Positions 12,325 to 21,711 of a DNA stretch of 64,000 nt are shown in pieces. The position numbers and the translations under genes are program-made. The stretch covers positions 55,884 through 119,883 of the forward strand of contig JAPTJF010000163.1 in assembly GCA_029339195.1 (NCBI GenBank). Reading direction: 5' to 3'. The stretch is from Micractinium sp. NFX-FRZ (Eukaryota > Chlorophyta > Trebouxiophyceae > Chlorellales > Chlorellaceae). The notes under the pieces are model-generated. The model did no database searches. It was given only the letters and a program-made list of their open reading frames with translations, and was not told the DNA's origin. Within the stretch, counting starts at the first letter, position 1; each line of letters starts with the position of its first letter.

Positions 12325-12683
12325 AGCAGTGCAGCGGGCCGCCGTCCGCTGTCAGGGCCAGCCCTCTTTCGGGCCACCCGGCCGCTCGCTGCAGTATGGG
12401 AATGTGCCGCGGCGTGCCGATGGGCCGCTCAGGAGGGGAGGGCGCCTTGCAGAGGCTGAGAGGGCGTCATGCAGGGGCCGGCAGTAGCCACCCAGCCTGC
12501 ACCCGCCAGGCCGTGGGGCGGACGGGTTGAGGAATGCACTACCGTGCTTGGATTGGCTGCGGGAGGCCGCGCGAGATTTATAAATGCAAATTGCTCGGGC
12601 CGGGACTAAAGACAGCCCGCGGCTCTTCAAGCGAGGGCCGACGGGCTCCCCGGTGTTGATTCGCTTCTCGCGACGCGGCAATC
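12325..12683. promoter_or_regulatory. Bidirectional promoter, ankyrin / nucleotidase-like genes
   Basis: 359 bp separate the two start codons. On the + side a TATA-like TTTATAAAT sits at 12577-12585, about 100 bp before the ATG, directly followed by an ATGCAAAT octamer-type motif. An inverted CCAAT (ATTGG) lies about 25 bp further upstream. The motifs are seen directly; their use is inferred. Confidence 0.5.
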
Positions 12684-15600
12684 ATGGCGTGTCTACAGCA
12701 ACAGCAGCGGCTATGCTGGGCAGCGGTCGCACCAGTTGGGCGCCGCGTCCCTCAGCCTGCCCGCGCCGCCATGCGCAGGCAGGATAGCAACGGGCCGCAT
12801 CTGGTCGCCCGGCAGCAGCGGCGCAGCGAGGCGGCTGTTGAGCCCCCCGCGGCGCTCTCCACGACAGCCGCCGCCGAGCGGGGCCTCCTGCAGCTGGGCG
12901 CCAGCAACGGTCGCAGCAGCAGCGGCAGCAGCCTGACTAGCCTTCCGGAGCGGGAAACCCGGCTACGTGTGGCAGTAGATGTGGATGAAGGTGTGGAGCA
13001 ATCAGGGAGGCCAGGGGAAGGCACCTGCATGGAGATGCAAGGCGGATCCCGCCAGCCAGGCCTGCCCACCTGCGCCTGTGTGCGCCTGGCCTGCTGCTGG
13101 GACCATTGTGCTGCTGAACCATGTGCTGCTAACTGTGAGGTGGAGGTGGTGAGCGTCATGGCACTTGCCTGCCGGCTTCGCCCCCACTGCTTCGTCTTCC
13201 CTCATTTCAAACTGGAGGCTCTTTGTCAATAACCGCCATCATCAGTCGACAAGCTGTGCTCTGCCCTTGACCCCCCGCCTCCAACCCCCCACTCTCCCCG
13301 CGCTCAACAACTTTCTCTCACCACGCCACATCAGCACGTGCCACACACTTCCCTCCTCCCTCCCGCCGCCCCGCCCTGCCCCCGGGGGCCCCCCTCTCCC
13401 CCTACTTGCAGCGCCGGCCGCCGCCTCATCTCCCTTATACGCATCCCTCCCTCCCTCCCCTCCCCCTGCAGTGCTGGGCCGCTTCCTGCACTCCCTCAAC
13501 CAGTTCTGCCGGGAGGAGTATGGCATGCGGTACGACGTCTCAGACTACTGGATCTACGACTTTGCCAAGGTGGGTACCGCTGGTACCGCCTGGCGTGGGG
13601 TGGCCAGGGTGTGCGTATTGATCGACCAGGCAGCTCCCGGGGGCACAGCTGGAGTGCCAAGGTGGGAACCGGAGGTACTGCCCACGTCAGGGTCGGCCAT
13701 TAATGATGTGGAGCTGGGCGAGGTGCGGATTGCCAGATGGCTTCGCATGCAGCAGGCGGCGGCAGGGGGTGAGCGCTCCAGAATGCGTGGCGCTGCTTGC
13801 ATGGGTGTGCCGCCTGTGCCCCCGCAGTCGGGCGGGCCCCGCAATTGTCCCTCCCCCTTCCCTCCACGCCCTTGCCCCACTCGCCCTGCCCTCCACGCGC
13901 CCCTTGTATGTGTGGCTACAGATCTGGGACTGCGCCCAGGACGAGTCCAACCACAAAGTGCACGAGTTCTTCAAGAGCCACCACTTTGCGGCGGGCATCG
14001 AGGCGATCCCAGGTGAGGGATTCCATGCACTTTGCCCCTTGCTCAGATGGGCAGGGGGTGGCACTGAAGCTCCTGCAGCACGTGCCCTGGAGGGAGACCA
14101 GGCGCATCGGATGGCCGTCATTTGGGTTGCTGCTGCCGCCGCCGCCGGTGCCGGGCGACACGCCAGCCTCCTGCACAGCCACGGCGCTGCTGGCCAACCT
14201 GGGTCTCCCCGGGCCTCCCCTCCACCCACCCCTCCCACCCATGCCTGACAACACGCGCCCCCACTGCCACCCCTCCCACCCTCGACTCGACCACAGGCGC
14301 GTACGACTCCCTGCTCCGCCTGCGTACCGCCTGCGACCTGATGGTCGTCACCTCGCGGCAGCACGTCATCCAGGGGCCCACGCTCGAGTGGCTGGACCAG
14401 CACTTCCCAGAGGCAAGTGGGGCTGGGCCGGCGGTTTCTTTTCAAACATGTTGTTCCTTTCAGGCCGGAAGAGTTAGGGAGGGGACAGGGGGCTGGAGTG
14501 GCTGGAGCAGCACCTCCCGGAGGTTGGCACTGTGCCTGCTGCTGGCACTGTTCTTGTGTACTGCTGCTGCTCCTTTGGGCCACAAGAGTTGGCTGGCCAG
14601 CACTGTCCCAGAAGTGGGCCTGAGCCCCTGCTGGGCTCGCGAGATGCTGGGGTAGTCTAGTCGTTACAGCTTTCACATCCCCAAGAGGATTCAACTGCGG
14701 GATGCTGGGCTGGCGGCGTGCATCTTGGGGGCCGGGCCGGCAGGGCATGCAATGCAATGCAATGCACCTGGAATAGCCACCACGCTGCGCTGACGCAGCA
14801 ACCCCTTTTCGCTACCCTCTGCTCCATGCGTGCAGGTCTTCTCTGACGTGCACTTTGGCAACCACTTTGCGCTGGAGGGGCAGTCGCGCAAGAAGAGCGA
14901 GATCTGCAGGTGGGCAGTGCTCGATAGGGGGAGGGGGGCAGGTGGGATGTGTTTGGTGGGAGGAGGGTGGGGTGGGGGTGGGGTGGGGGAGGTGCATATG
15001 TGGGAAGGAAATGTCCGGGGGTGGAGGTGGGATGTGGGCAAGCATGGCGGGGGAGATGAGGAGGCAGTCGTGGCGCCAGGGAGGTCGAGGCAGCGCAGGC
15101 GGGCTGAGGGCAGTTGGGCCACAGGGAATACCCGGCCCCGTTGCCTGCCTCCCGCCCCGCCTCCTCCACTCCTTCAGGGCCATCCATGGGTGCAATCGTT
15201 CTGGGTGGCATCGTCCCCCCCGCACCTGCATGCTCCTGTGCTTGCATCGTGCCCACCACACCTGCATGCTCCGATGCCTGTTAGCTCACACTCATGACTC
15301 CACCTGTCCTCCTCTGCTGTGCAGGGCCATTGGCGCCGATGTCTTGATCGACGACAACCCCGGCTACGCCAAGGAGTGTGCCGAGGCCGGCATCCACGTG
15401 CTGCTCTACGACTGGCAGCACGCATACCCCTGGTCCAAAACCGCAGACGGGCCCTGCCACGATCGCATCACGCGGTGAGCACGCTGCGCCTGCTGCGCGG
15501 CTGTAATCCCGCCCGGCTCGCCTCCGCCACCACCGGTGGGGCAGCTGCTCCACATGCTGTGCGCCCCGCTGGCAGGGCGGCGGCGGCGGCCGGGGAGGGA

Positions 15601-15867
15601 GGTGCTCTTAGTTGTAGTGGGGGGCGTGGCAGCAGTGCTCTCTGTGATGGGAGTCCCTTTCAGTGCCGTCTCCGTTGCCATCCCTGTTGGTTCCATCCCA
15701 AGGTGGCCGACGTGCCTGCGGCGGCAGGTGGCTGTGTCACTCTCGTACAGCTACCGATGCTGCACTCACCCCCGTCCCCCTGTTGCTCTCCCCTGCCCCG
15801 CAGTGTGCGGGACTGGGACGAGGTGGAGCAGGTGTTGGGCGTGCTGGCGGCGCAGCGGCTGGCATAG
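12684..15867 (+). CDS. HAD-superfamily 5'-nucleotidase-like protein (7 exons, 299 aa)
   Basis: Exons are 12684-12990, 13472-13569, 13922-14012, 14297-14412, 14836-14909, 15325-15474 and 15804-15867. The HAD motifs are visible: motif I DVDEVLGRF (residues about 99-107, assembled across intron 1), motif II VVTSRQ, and motif IV VLIDDNPGYAKECAEAGI. Together with YDVSDYWIYDF in the cap region they match the 5'(3')-deoxyribonucleotidase-like family, which dephosphorylates nucleoside monophosphates. The N-terminal 90 residues are Arg/Ser/Ala-rich (MACLQQQQRLCWAAVAPVGR) and could be an organelle transit peptide. Intron 4 starts with GC, not GT (CCAGAG followed by GCAAGT), the usual context of GC-AG introns, and only this cut keeps HFPE joined to VFSDVHFG in frame. 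Substrate is unknown. Confidence 0.85.
14386..14612 (+). repeat. Tandem copies of the exon 4 3' end inside intron 4
   Basis: The last 27 bases of exon 4 (14386-14412, coding EWLDQHFPE) recur at 14496-14522, still reading EWLEQHLPE and followed by GT, and more decayed at 14586-14612. Spacing is about 110 and 90 bp. Confidence 0.8.
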
Positions 15868-16995
15868 CGTGCACAGCAGGCCAGGCGCGCTGGCGCCAGC
15901 CGTAGCGGCCAGTAGAACCCTGTAGAGGGTAGGAGCGTGTACAGCGAGCGAGCAGCAGGAGCGTGCACGCTTCAATTGAGACCTCAAGACACCCACCCAC
16001 CAGGACAGCACAGCACAGCACAGCACTTGACAGCTAGGCACACCCACATGAACCCCTTGTCCCACTTGAGACCGCGACTTTCCACCCTGCCCTACCTCCT
16101 TCTTTCTTCCCTGTAGTGACCCACCCTTCCTCCTTTCCCTTGTACCCTGAGTTCCTCACTCCTGACCGCGGCCTTTCTCCTGACTTGCCAGCCCCACGTG
16201 CCTTTAGGCGGCAGCCCAGCCTCCCCTGCCTCCCTCTGCAGCCTCCCCTAGCTTTTGCAGCGCAGGCAGCGCCAGCAGCACGCGCACACATGCACGCACC
16301 CCACAGCATTGATTCCCCACGTCTCCCCTCTGCATGGCGAGGCGGCGCAGGGGCAGTGCGCCAGCTGGCTAGCAGCAGCAGCTGGCCGCCCTGAGCCCTG
16401 ACCCTTACAGCCCCCCGTGTCACGTCACACCCATGCTTGCAATACCAACACCTCTCTTCCTCACCCGCCTGACCTTGCACCGGCCGGCCGGCTGTTGCTC
16501 AAATCCATCCTGTTTCCCCGCTTCACCTCATCCTATTGTCCGCCCCTCCCTCTCTTCCATGCCCTTCCTTCCCCTCCTTCCTTCCCTCCTTGTCCCCACC
16601 CCTGCAATCCCTTGCTCTGTGGCCAGGCAGCCCTTGCACCCTCGGGCCCGCTCTTCCCACTCTGTTTTTCCTGCCGGGGCGCGCCTCCCCGCAGGGGGCT
16701 GCGCCTCGCGACCGCCCCAGGCAGCGCCCTCCCCATTTGTGAGCACCTCCCGACTACACACGTGATGCCACCTGCCATCCTGTAACACCAGTACTGTCTT
16801 ATCTGCTTCTTGGTGGACACCTGAGGGGGGGTGCATGGGGAGCTGGAGAGCCTGAGGGATGCAGCTCGTTTTTGCGGCGAGGCTGCTGCAAGGAAGCTGC
16901 CCCGCATGGGCATCCCACCGCTGTGCATGCACAGCTGCTGCATGGGCGAGGGCAGAGCGCACGGTGTCGATTCGACCTGTGCTCTCCTTCAAACA
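15868..16995. other. 3' flank of nucleotidase-like gene, pyrimidine-rich
   Basis: A CACAG repeat lies at about 16006-16025. From 16080 to 16660 the + strand is C/T-rich, as expected of 3' UTRs in this window. The frames here are Pro/Ser/His shadows. The promoter of the next + strand gene should lie near the right end. Confidence 0.4.
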
Positions 16996-18186
16996 ATGCG
17001 CCCAGCAGCACTGAGCACGCCCCACTCCTGCTCCGCTCTGCACCAGCCCCAGCGCAGCAACCTCGGCAGCCGCCTGCCCTCGCCAAGGCCGCGCCACCGG
17101 CCCCTCCTGCGCCTCCCCACGCCCACAGCTGCGGCCATGCACAAGCGCGGCGCTGCCAGCCCTGCTGGGCCCGAGGGCCTGGGCTCAGCAGCCGCACAGC
17201 CGCCACCGTCGCCAGTTGATGCGGTGGCGGCAGCTGCACGAGAGCCCAACCCCATCCCTGACACACGCACATCCAAGGGGTCTTTGGAGAGCAGCACGAG
17301 CTGGCTTCCAGCACCGCTGCAGCCCGTGGGCATGGTGGCGGTGCGTGCACCTGGGCTGCAGTGCAGGGCGGGTGGTGCCGGAGGGCAGGCGTTGAGGGCG
17401 CCGCCGCCGCCAGCTTGCTGGCACCGTGCTGAGGCTCTTCCCAGCAATGCATGTAGGCCCTCTTGTTTGGCAGAGTCCCAACCCCGCTCCTTTTCTGCCC
17501 TCGTGCTCCGCTACAGGTGGGCATGGCCAAGGCTGCCTGGACCGTGGCGGTGCCGGCGGCGCTCATCGCCTACCGCCTGGCCGTGTGGAGCTCCCCGGTC
17601 CTGATTTGGGGCTTCTGGAAGTACATCAACTGGTGCGCAGGGACAATGCAACAGCACGTCAAGTTGTTGGGCTGAAGGGGGGGGGGGGGGGCAAAGTGCA
17701 ACAATGGACGGAAGGAACTCCCTTTCCTCGGAGGAAAGACACGGGCGGGCCAACGCGTGGGAGTGCTCCGTTCTGGGGCCTGCTGAAGCTGCCAGCTGGG
17801 TCTCCTGGTGATGAGGCGCAGTGCCACGCTGCGCTGTGCTGTGCTGCGCTGTGCAGTGCTGTGCTGTGCTGTGCATGCTGACACCTGTATGGCCTTCACG
17901 GCACTCCATCCGATGTTGTCCAGCATTGCAGCTTCGGCAACCCCCTATCCCCATCCATCTCCCCGACCACACACCTCCTATCCTGGCCACGCCCCTGTCT
18001 GCCCCTTCCCTGCCCTGCTCAAACCTGCCCCAACTCCCAGTGACCTCACTCCCCTCCCCCTTTCTCCCCTCACCCCCGCCCTGCCCCCCCAGGTATGTGC
18101 TGGGCTGGCTGAGCAAGGCCACCCGCGTCTTCTCCTGGGGCAAGTGGCTCCTCTCCTGGCTCCCAAAGGCGGCACCCCCGGCGTGA
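16996..18186 (+). CDS. Small predicted plastid membrane protein, unknown (3 exons, 179 aa)
   Basis: Exons are 16996-17325, 17517-17632 and 18093-18186. The last junction is firm: phase 2, rebuilding KYINW-YVLGWLSKATRVF. The first intron is flanked by the identical 10-mer GTGGGCATGG, so the exact donor is ambiguous; cutting before GTGGGC gives PLQP-VGMAKAAW. The first 60 residues are Arg/Ser/Pro/Ala-rich (MRPAALSTPHSCSALHQPQR), as in algal transit peptides; an in-frame ATG at 17137 is an alternative start. One long hydrophobic segment spans VAVPAALIAYRLAVW through PVLIWGFW, followed by an amphipathic Trp-rich end (FSWGKWLLSWLP). Membrane anchoring is likely. I do not recognise the family. Confidence 0.55.
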
Positions 18187-19358
18187 CGCGCCAAAGCGTG
18201 GCGCTCTGCAAGCTTCGGGAGCAGCAAGAGGGGCGCAGGTGCTAGCGCTCTGGGGACCCTGCCAGCTTGCACTGGGGGCTGCCTGTCTGGCGGAAGCTGC
18301 GGTGCAGCCCTCTCGGCAGGCAGATCTTCAGCAAATCCGCTCGTGTCCGCCGAGCCGCGCTTGCCACCCACTGATGCATGTTGCTGCAAGCACAACTCCG
18401 CTTGCACTGCTTTTCAAGCTGCAATTGCAATAATTGTGTGTGACCCTGATGTTGTGAGACTGCTGTTGTCAGGACAAAGGAGGCTTGACCGAACATGTCC
18501 ATGTGGCCAGCGTAGCACCCACTGCTAGCAAAAGACTCTGCCAAGCCGAGCAGACGCTGCATGCCTGCCAGCAGTCACTCAGCGTGCCTACTGCCAGCCT
18601 TACGCCTGTCTCCATTCCTCGATGGCTGCCTGCCTTCAGGCTCTGTTGGGGATGAGCCGGCTGTGCTTCAAAGGTGCGTTGCTCACGGGGGAGCGCACAC
18701 AGCACGCCACCAGGCTGGCTGCGCCGGCGCCTGCTTGCAGCGGCATTGGCCTCCGGGGGAGCCTCCAGTACCTCTTTTAGATCGTCATTCTTATCGCCGT
18801 TGCCATTGGCGCTTGCGGAAGTGTCAGAACATCTTGACTCTCTGATGAAGAAGGGTTACTGTGCCCGCTCGTCTACCCACTTTGCGTGCCTGGCCTGCAC
18901 TCTGCGCATCTCCCGTCGGCGTACTCGCGGCGGCGATGGACGCCGATTTGGGGCAGCATGCGGCAGCTGCTACGAGCTGAACGTTTTGCTGTAAGATGCA
19001 CCCAGGCAAGTGCCAGGCGGCGGTTGGGACGAGGCCTCGGTGGCAGCGAGTGAGGGGCACTGAGCAGCGAGTAGGGACCTGCGCAACTGGATGACCAGAA
19101 GCCCCAAGCTGTTACATGTACATGTGTTCCATACTGATGCTGGATAATCTACAACTCGTTGGCGGTACGTCAAATAGCTTCAGACAGCTCGCTGTGTGTT
19201 CTTGCCTTGCTGCTGCATCTCCTGCCACTTCTCAGCCGTGTATGTCAATACATCCTGCCTGCTAAAATGGAACCACCTGCCCAGCATCTGCCCGTCAGCT
19301 GCGCTGCCCTGTGCCCCCCCCCGCTACCCCGGGTCATCAGCCTGCTGCCACCTGGCCG
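18187..19358. other. Convergent intergenic region, no gene seen
   Basis: Two genes end tail to tail here. Small frames on both strands are unsupported. The sequence is more mixed and less GC-rich than the coding parts, with no repeat standing out. Confidence 0.4.
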
Positions 19359-21532
19359 TCAGTCAGATGAGTAAGTGGCGTGCCGTGTGCGGCCCGCGCC
19401 GGCGCTGAGCCCGCGCAGCAGGGCGCCTGGTGACGCTGCACCTGCCGACGGGCACGTGCAGGGGCTGTAGGCGCGCAGGAGGGGCGAGCCAGGAGCGCTG
19501 CCGGTAACCAGGTTCACGTGCACAGCCCGCCCACTGCTGCTGCCAGGCCTGCGCAGGGCAGCGGTTCGTGAGCCAATCTTTTAAGCAGCTATAGTAGCGT
19601 TGCGTGGACAAGAGAACCTCAAGCGTGGGTTTGGAGTGGGTGGGCAGACTGTGACCAAACACATTCTCAGGGTGACACCTGGGGCCATGCTGGGGCACGA
19701 CGTGCCAGCTGCCCCACCCGCTTCCAGTTTTGCCCCTGCTCACCTGCTGCCACCGCCGGTGGATGCATACATGCCGGAGTGCCGCGGCGAGCCCCCAGGG
19801 TTGAGCGTCTTGACCAGCGGCGGCCTGCAGGGTAGAGAGGGAGGGTCGGCAGCATGTGACAGCATACTTCCATGTGTGTCCATCAGCCAAATTTGGCTGC
19901 CGACACGAGTTTATCTGACCACTCCTAGAGGACTGGCTGAGCTGCCGGAGGAGCTGCACCAGGGCAGGAGTCACACGCCTGAGTCCGGCAGGCATGTCCC
20001 TGTTTGCCTGTCCATCGCCACCGTCTCGACCCTCAAGGGTTCCCCGGCGGCTGGGCCCGCCATTACAAGCCTCCAGCCTGCGTGCGTGCAGGCGTGCACA
20101 CCCACCTGCTGTTGGCCAGGCCCAGGTCCCCGGAGGACTCTTCGGAGCAGAAGTATGAGTCGTCCTCAAACTCCGAACTGCTGCTGTGCTCCAGGAGCCG
20201 CCCCGCCCGTGGCGCAGCCGCTGCGGGCGCTGCGGGCGCTGCCCGGCCGCCCTGCGCCTGCGCCGCCGCCTGGTGGCGCGGGGGCGGGAGGCCAGCGGTG
20301 CTGCCGTCGGCAAAGGTGACTGCGCTTGGGCGGTGCTGCTGCTGCGGCGGCTTCTGTGGCGACAGCGCCGGTGGCTTGAGAGGGTAAGACTGGGACAGGG
20401 CGGCGCGCATGGCGGCCGCTGTGTTGGGCAGGCCGGGTGGCGGCACCGGCACCTGAAGGGCGGGGGCGGCCACAGGCGAGGCAGCAAAGGGCAGGTACGG
20501 TGCCTGGGCTGCCTTGGCGGGGGACCGCTGGCCGGCGCTCTGGGTCGCCGCCGGCATGCCCATGCGCAGCGCGGCGATGGCCTCGCTGGCTGCCGCCACT
20601 GCCGGTGCTGGGGACGAGACCTTGCCAGGCAGCGGCGCCGCACGCCGCGCCGACTTTGGGCGCAGATCTGCCGGCAGTGAGCCCATGTCCGCAGCCGGGT
20701 CGACGGCACCCGGCCCGGCACCCATGGCCCCCAGCAGCTCCCGGGCGCGGGCATCCAGTGCAGTCTGGCTGCGCTGCGCCTCCTGGGCCAGACCCTCCTT
20801 CAGCTGGTTCTGCTTTCAGAGGGGCAGAGGGTGGACGAGGATGAGTAGAGGTAGGGAGCGAGATGGCAAGGTTGCTGATACATGATGTGTCCAGAGGCAC
20901 AGTGGGCGGCCTGGCCTGCATGGCATCATTCCGTGGTACACAGAGCGCTTGTTGCATCGGAGCCCCCTGCCAACAGGATCTTCCGGCCAGATGCGGCATC
21001 CTGGCTGCTTTTAGTTCCGCCAAGGACGGGTGCAACACGTTCGCCTTCCACCCTGCCCCGCCCCCCGGCGCCTCACCTGCAGCGCCTCTGCATCCGACAG
21101 GAACTTGCGCTCCAGTGCCGCCATCCGCTTCTCATACTCGCGCTGCAGCGCCGCGCCGCGCTGCTCCAGCCGCCGCTCCTCCTGGCCACGCAGCATCTCC
21201 AGCTCCTTGAGCGAGGCACGCATGTGCGCCTCCACATTCTGGATGCCTGTTGCTCAGGAGAGGGCAGAGAGGGGGACGGGTGGGAAGCGGTGTTGAGGGC
21301 GCAGGAAGGCAGCCGCTCCGGGGAGGCCGGCAGGCACGCACGCGGCGGCGGAGACAGCGGTTGGCCGGCCGGTGGTGGCCGGGGAGCGCCGGGGCGCGGC
21401 GTGTGGCCTCGGTTTACCGTTCTGGTGCCGCTCCACGGCCAGGGTGAAGGCCTGGGAGAGCAGCGCTGAGTGTGGCGAAGTGTCAAGCGGCGGGGGTTCC
21501 TCGCCCGCCATCTGCCCTAAGCGTGAACCCAT
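19359..21532 (-). CDS. Coiled-coil protein with phospho-rich tail, unknown (5 exons, 419 aa)
   Basis: Exons in transcript order are 21532-21418, 21246-21077, 20809-20106, 19824-19744 and 19548-19359, with phases 1, 0, 2 and 2. Residues about 38-130 form a coiled coil (MRASLKELEMLRGQEERRLE, then EYEKRMAALERKFLSDAEAL), continuous across two introns, which supports the model. The middle is Pro/Ala-rich. A Ser/acidic cluster, HSSSSEFEDDSYFCSEESSG, follows near residues 320-340 and would suit casein-kinase-type phosphorylation. The tail has PGSSSGRAVHVN and Arg/Ser/Gly sequence. A strong acceptor (TTGTTTCGCAG) lies about 30 bp upstream of the chosen ATG with open frame after it, so a 5' UTR intron or an upstream coding exon is possible. 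Confidence 0.72.
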
Positions 21533-21711
21533 TGCCGAATTCGAGGTGTCCTCAATTGGGCGCTGCGAAACAAGAGAGGGGCAGAGGACTGCCCTCATGA
21601 GAAGTTGGGTGACCTGTCGCCGCTTTCTTTTCCTCGCTGCGCCTTGGAACACATTCTTGCACTGCAACCACGCGGGAATGAGATAGCCGAGGCCCTCAGG
21701 GCACGCGGTGA
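21533..21711. promoter_or_regulatory. Short bidirectional promoter (179 bp)
   Basis: Only 179 bp separate the divergent start codons of the coiled-coil gene and the SSRLD-repeat gene, so both 5' UTRs and a shared core promoter must fit here. No TATA box is evident. Confidence 0.5.
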
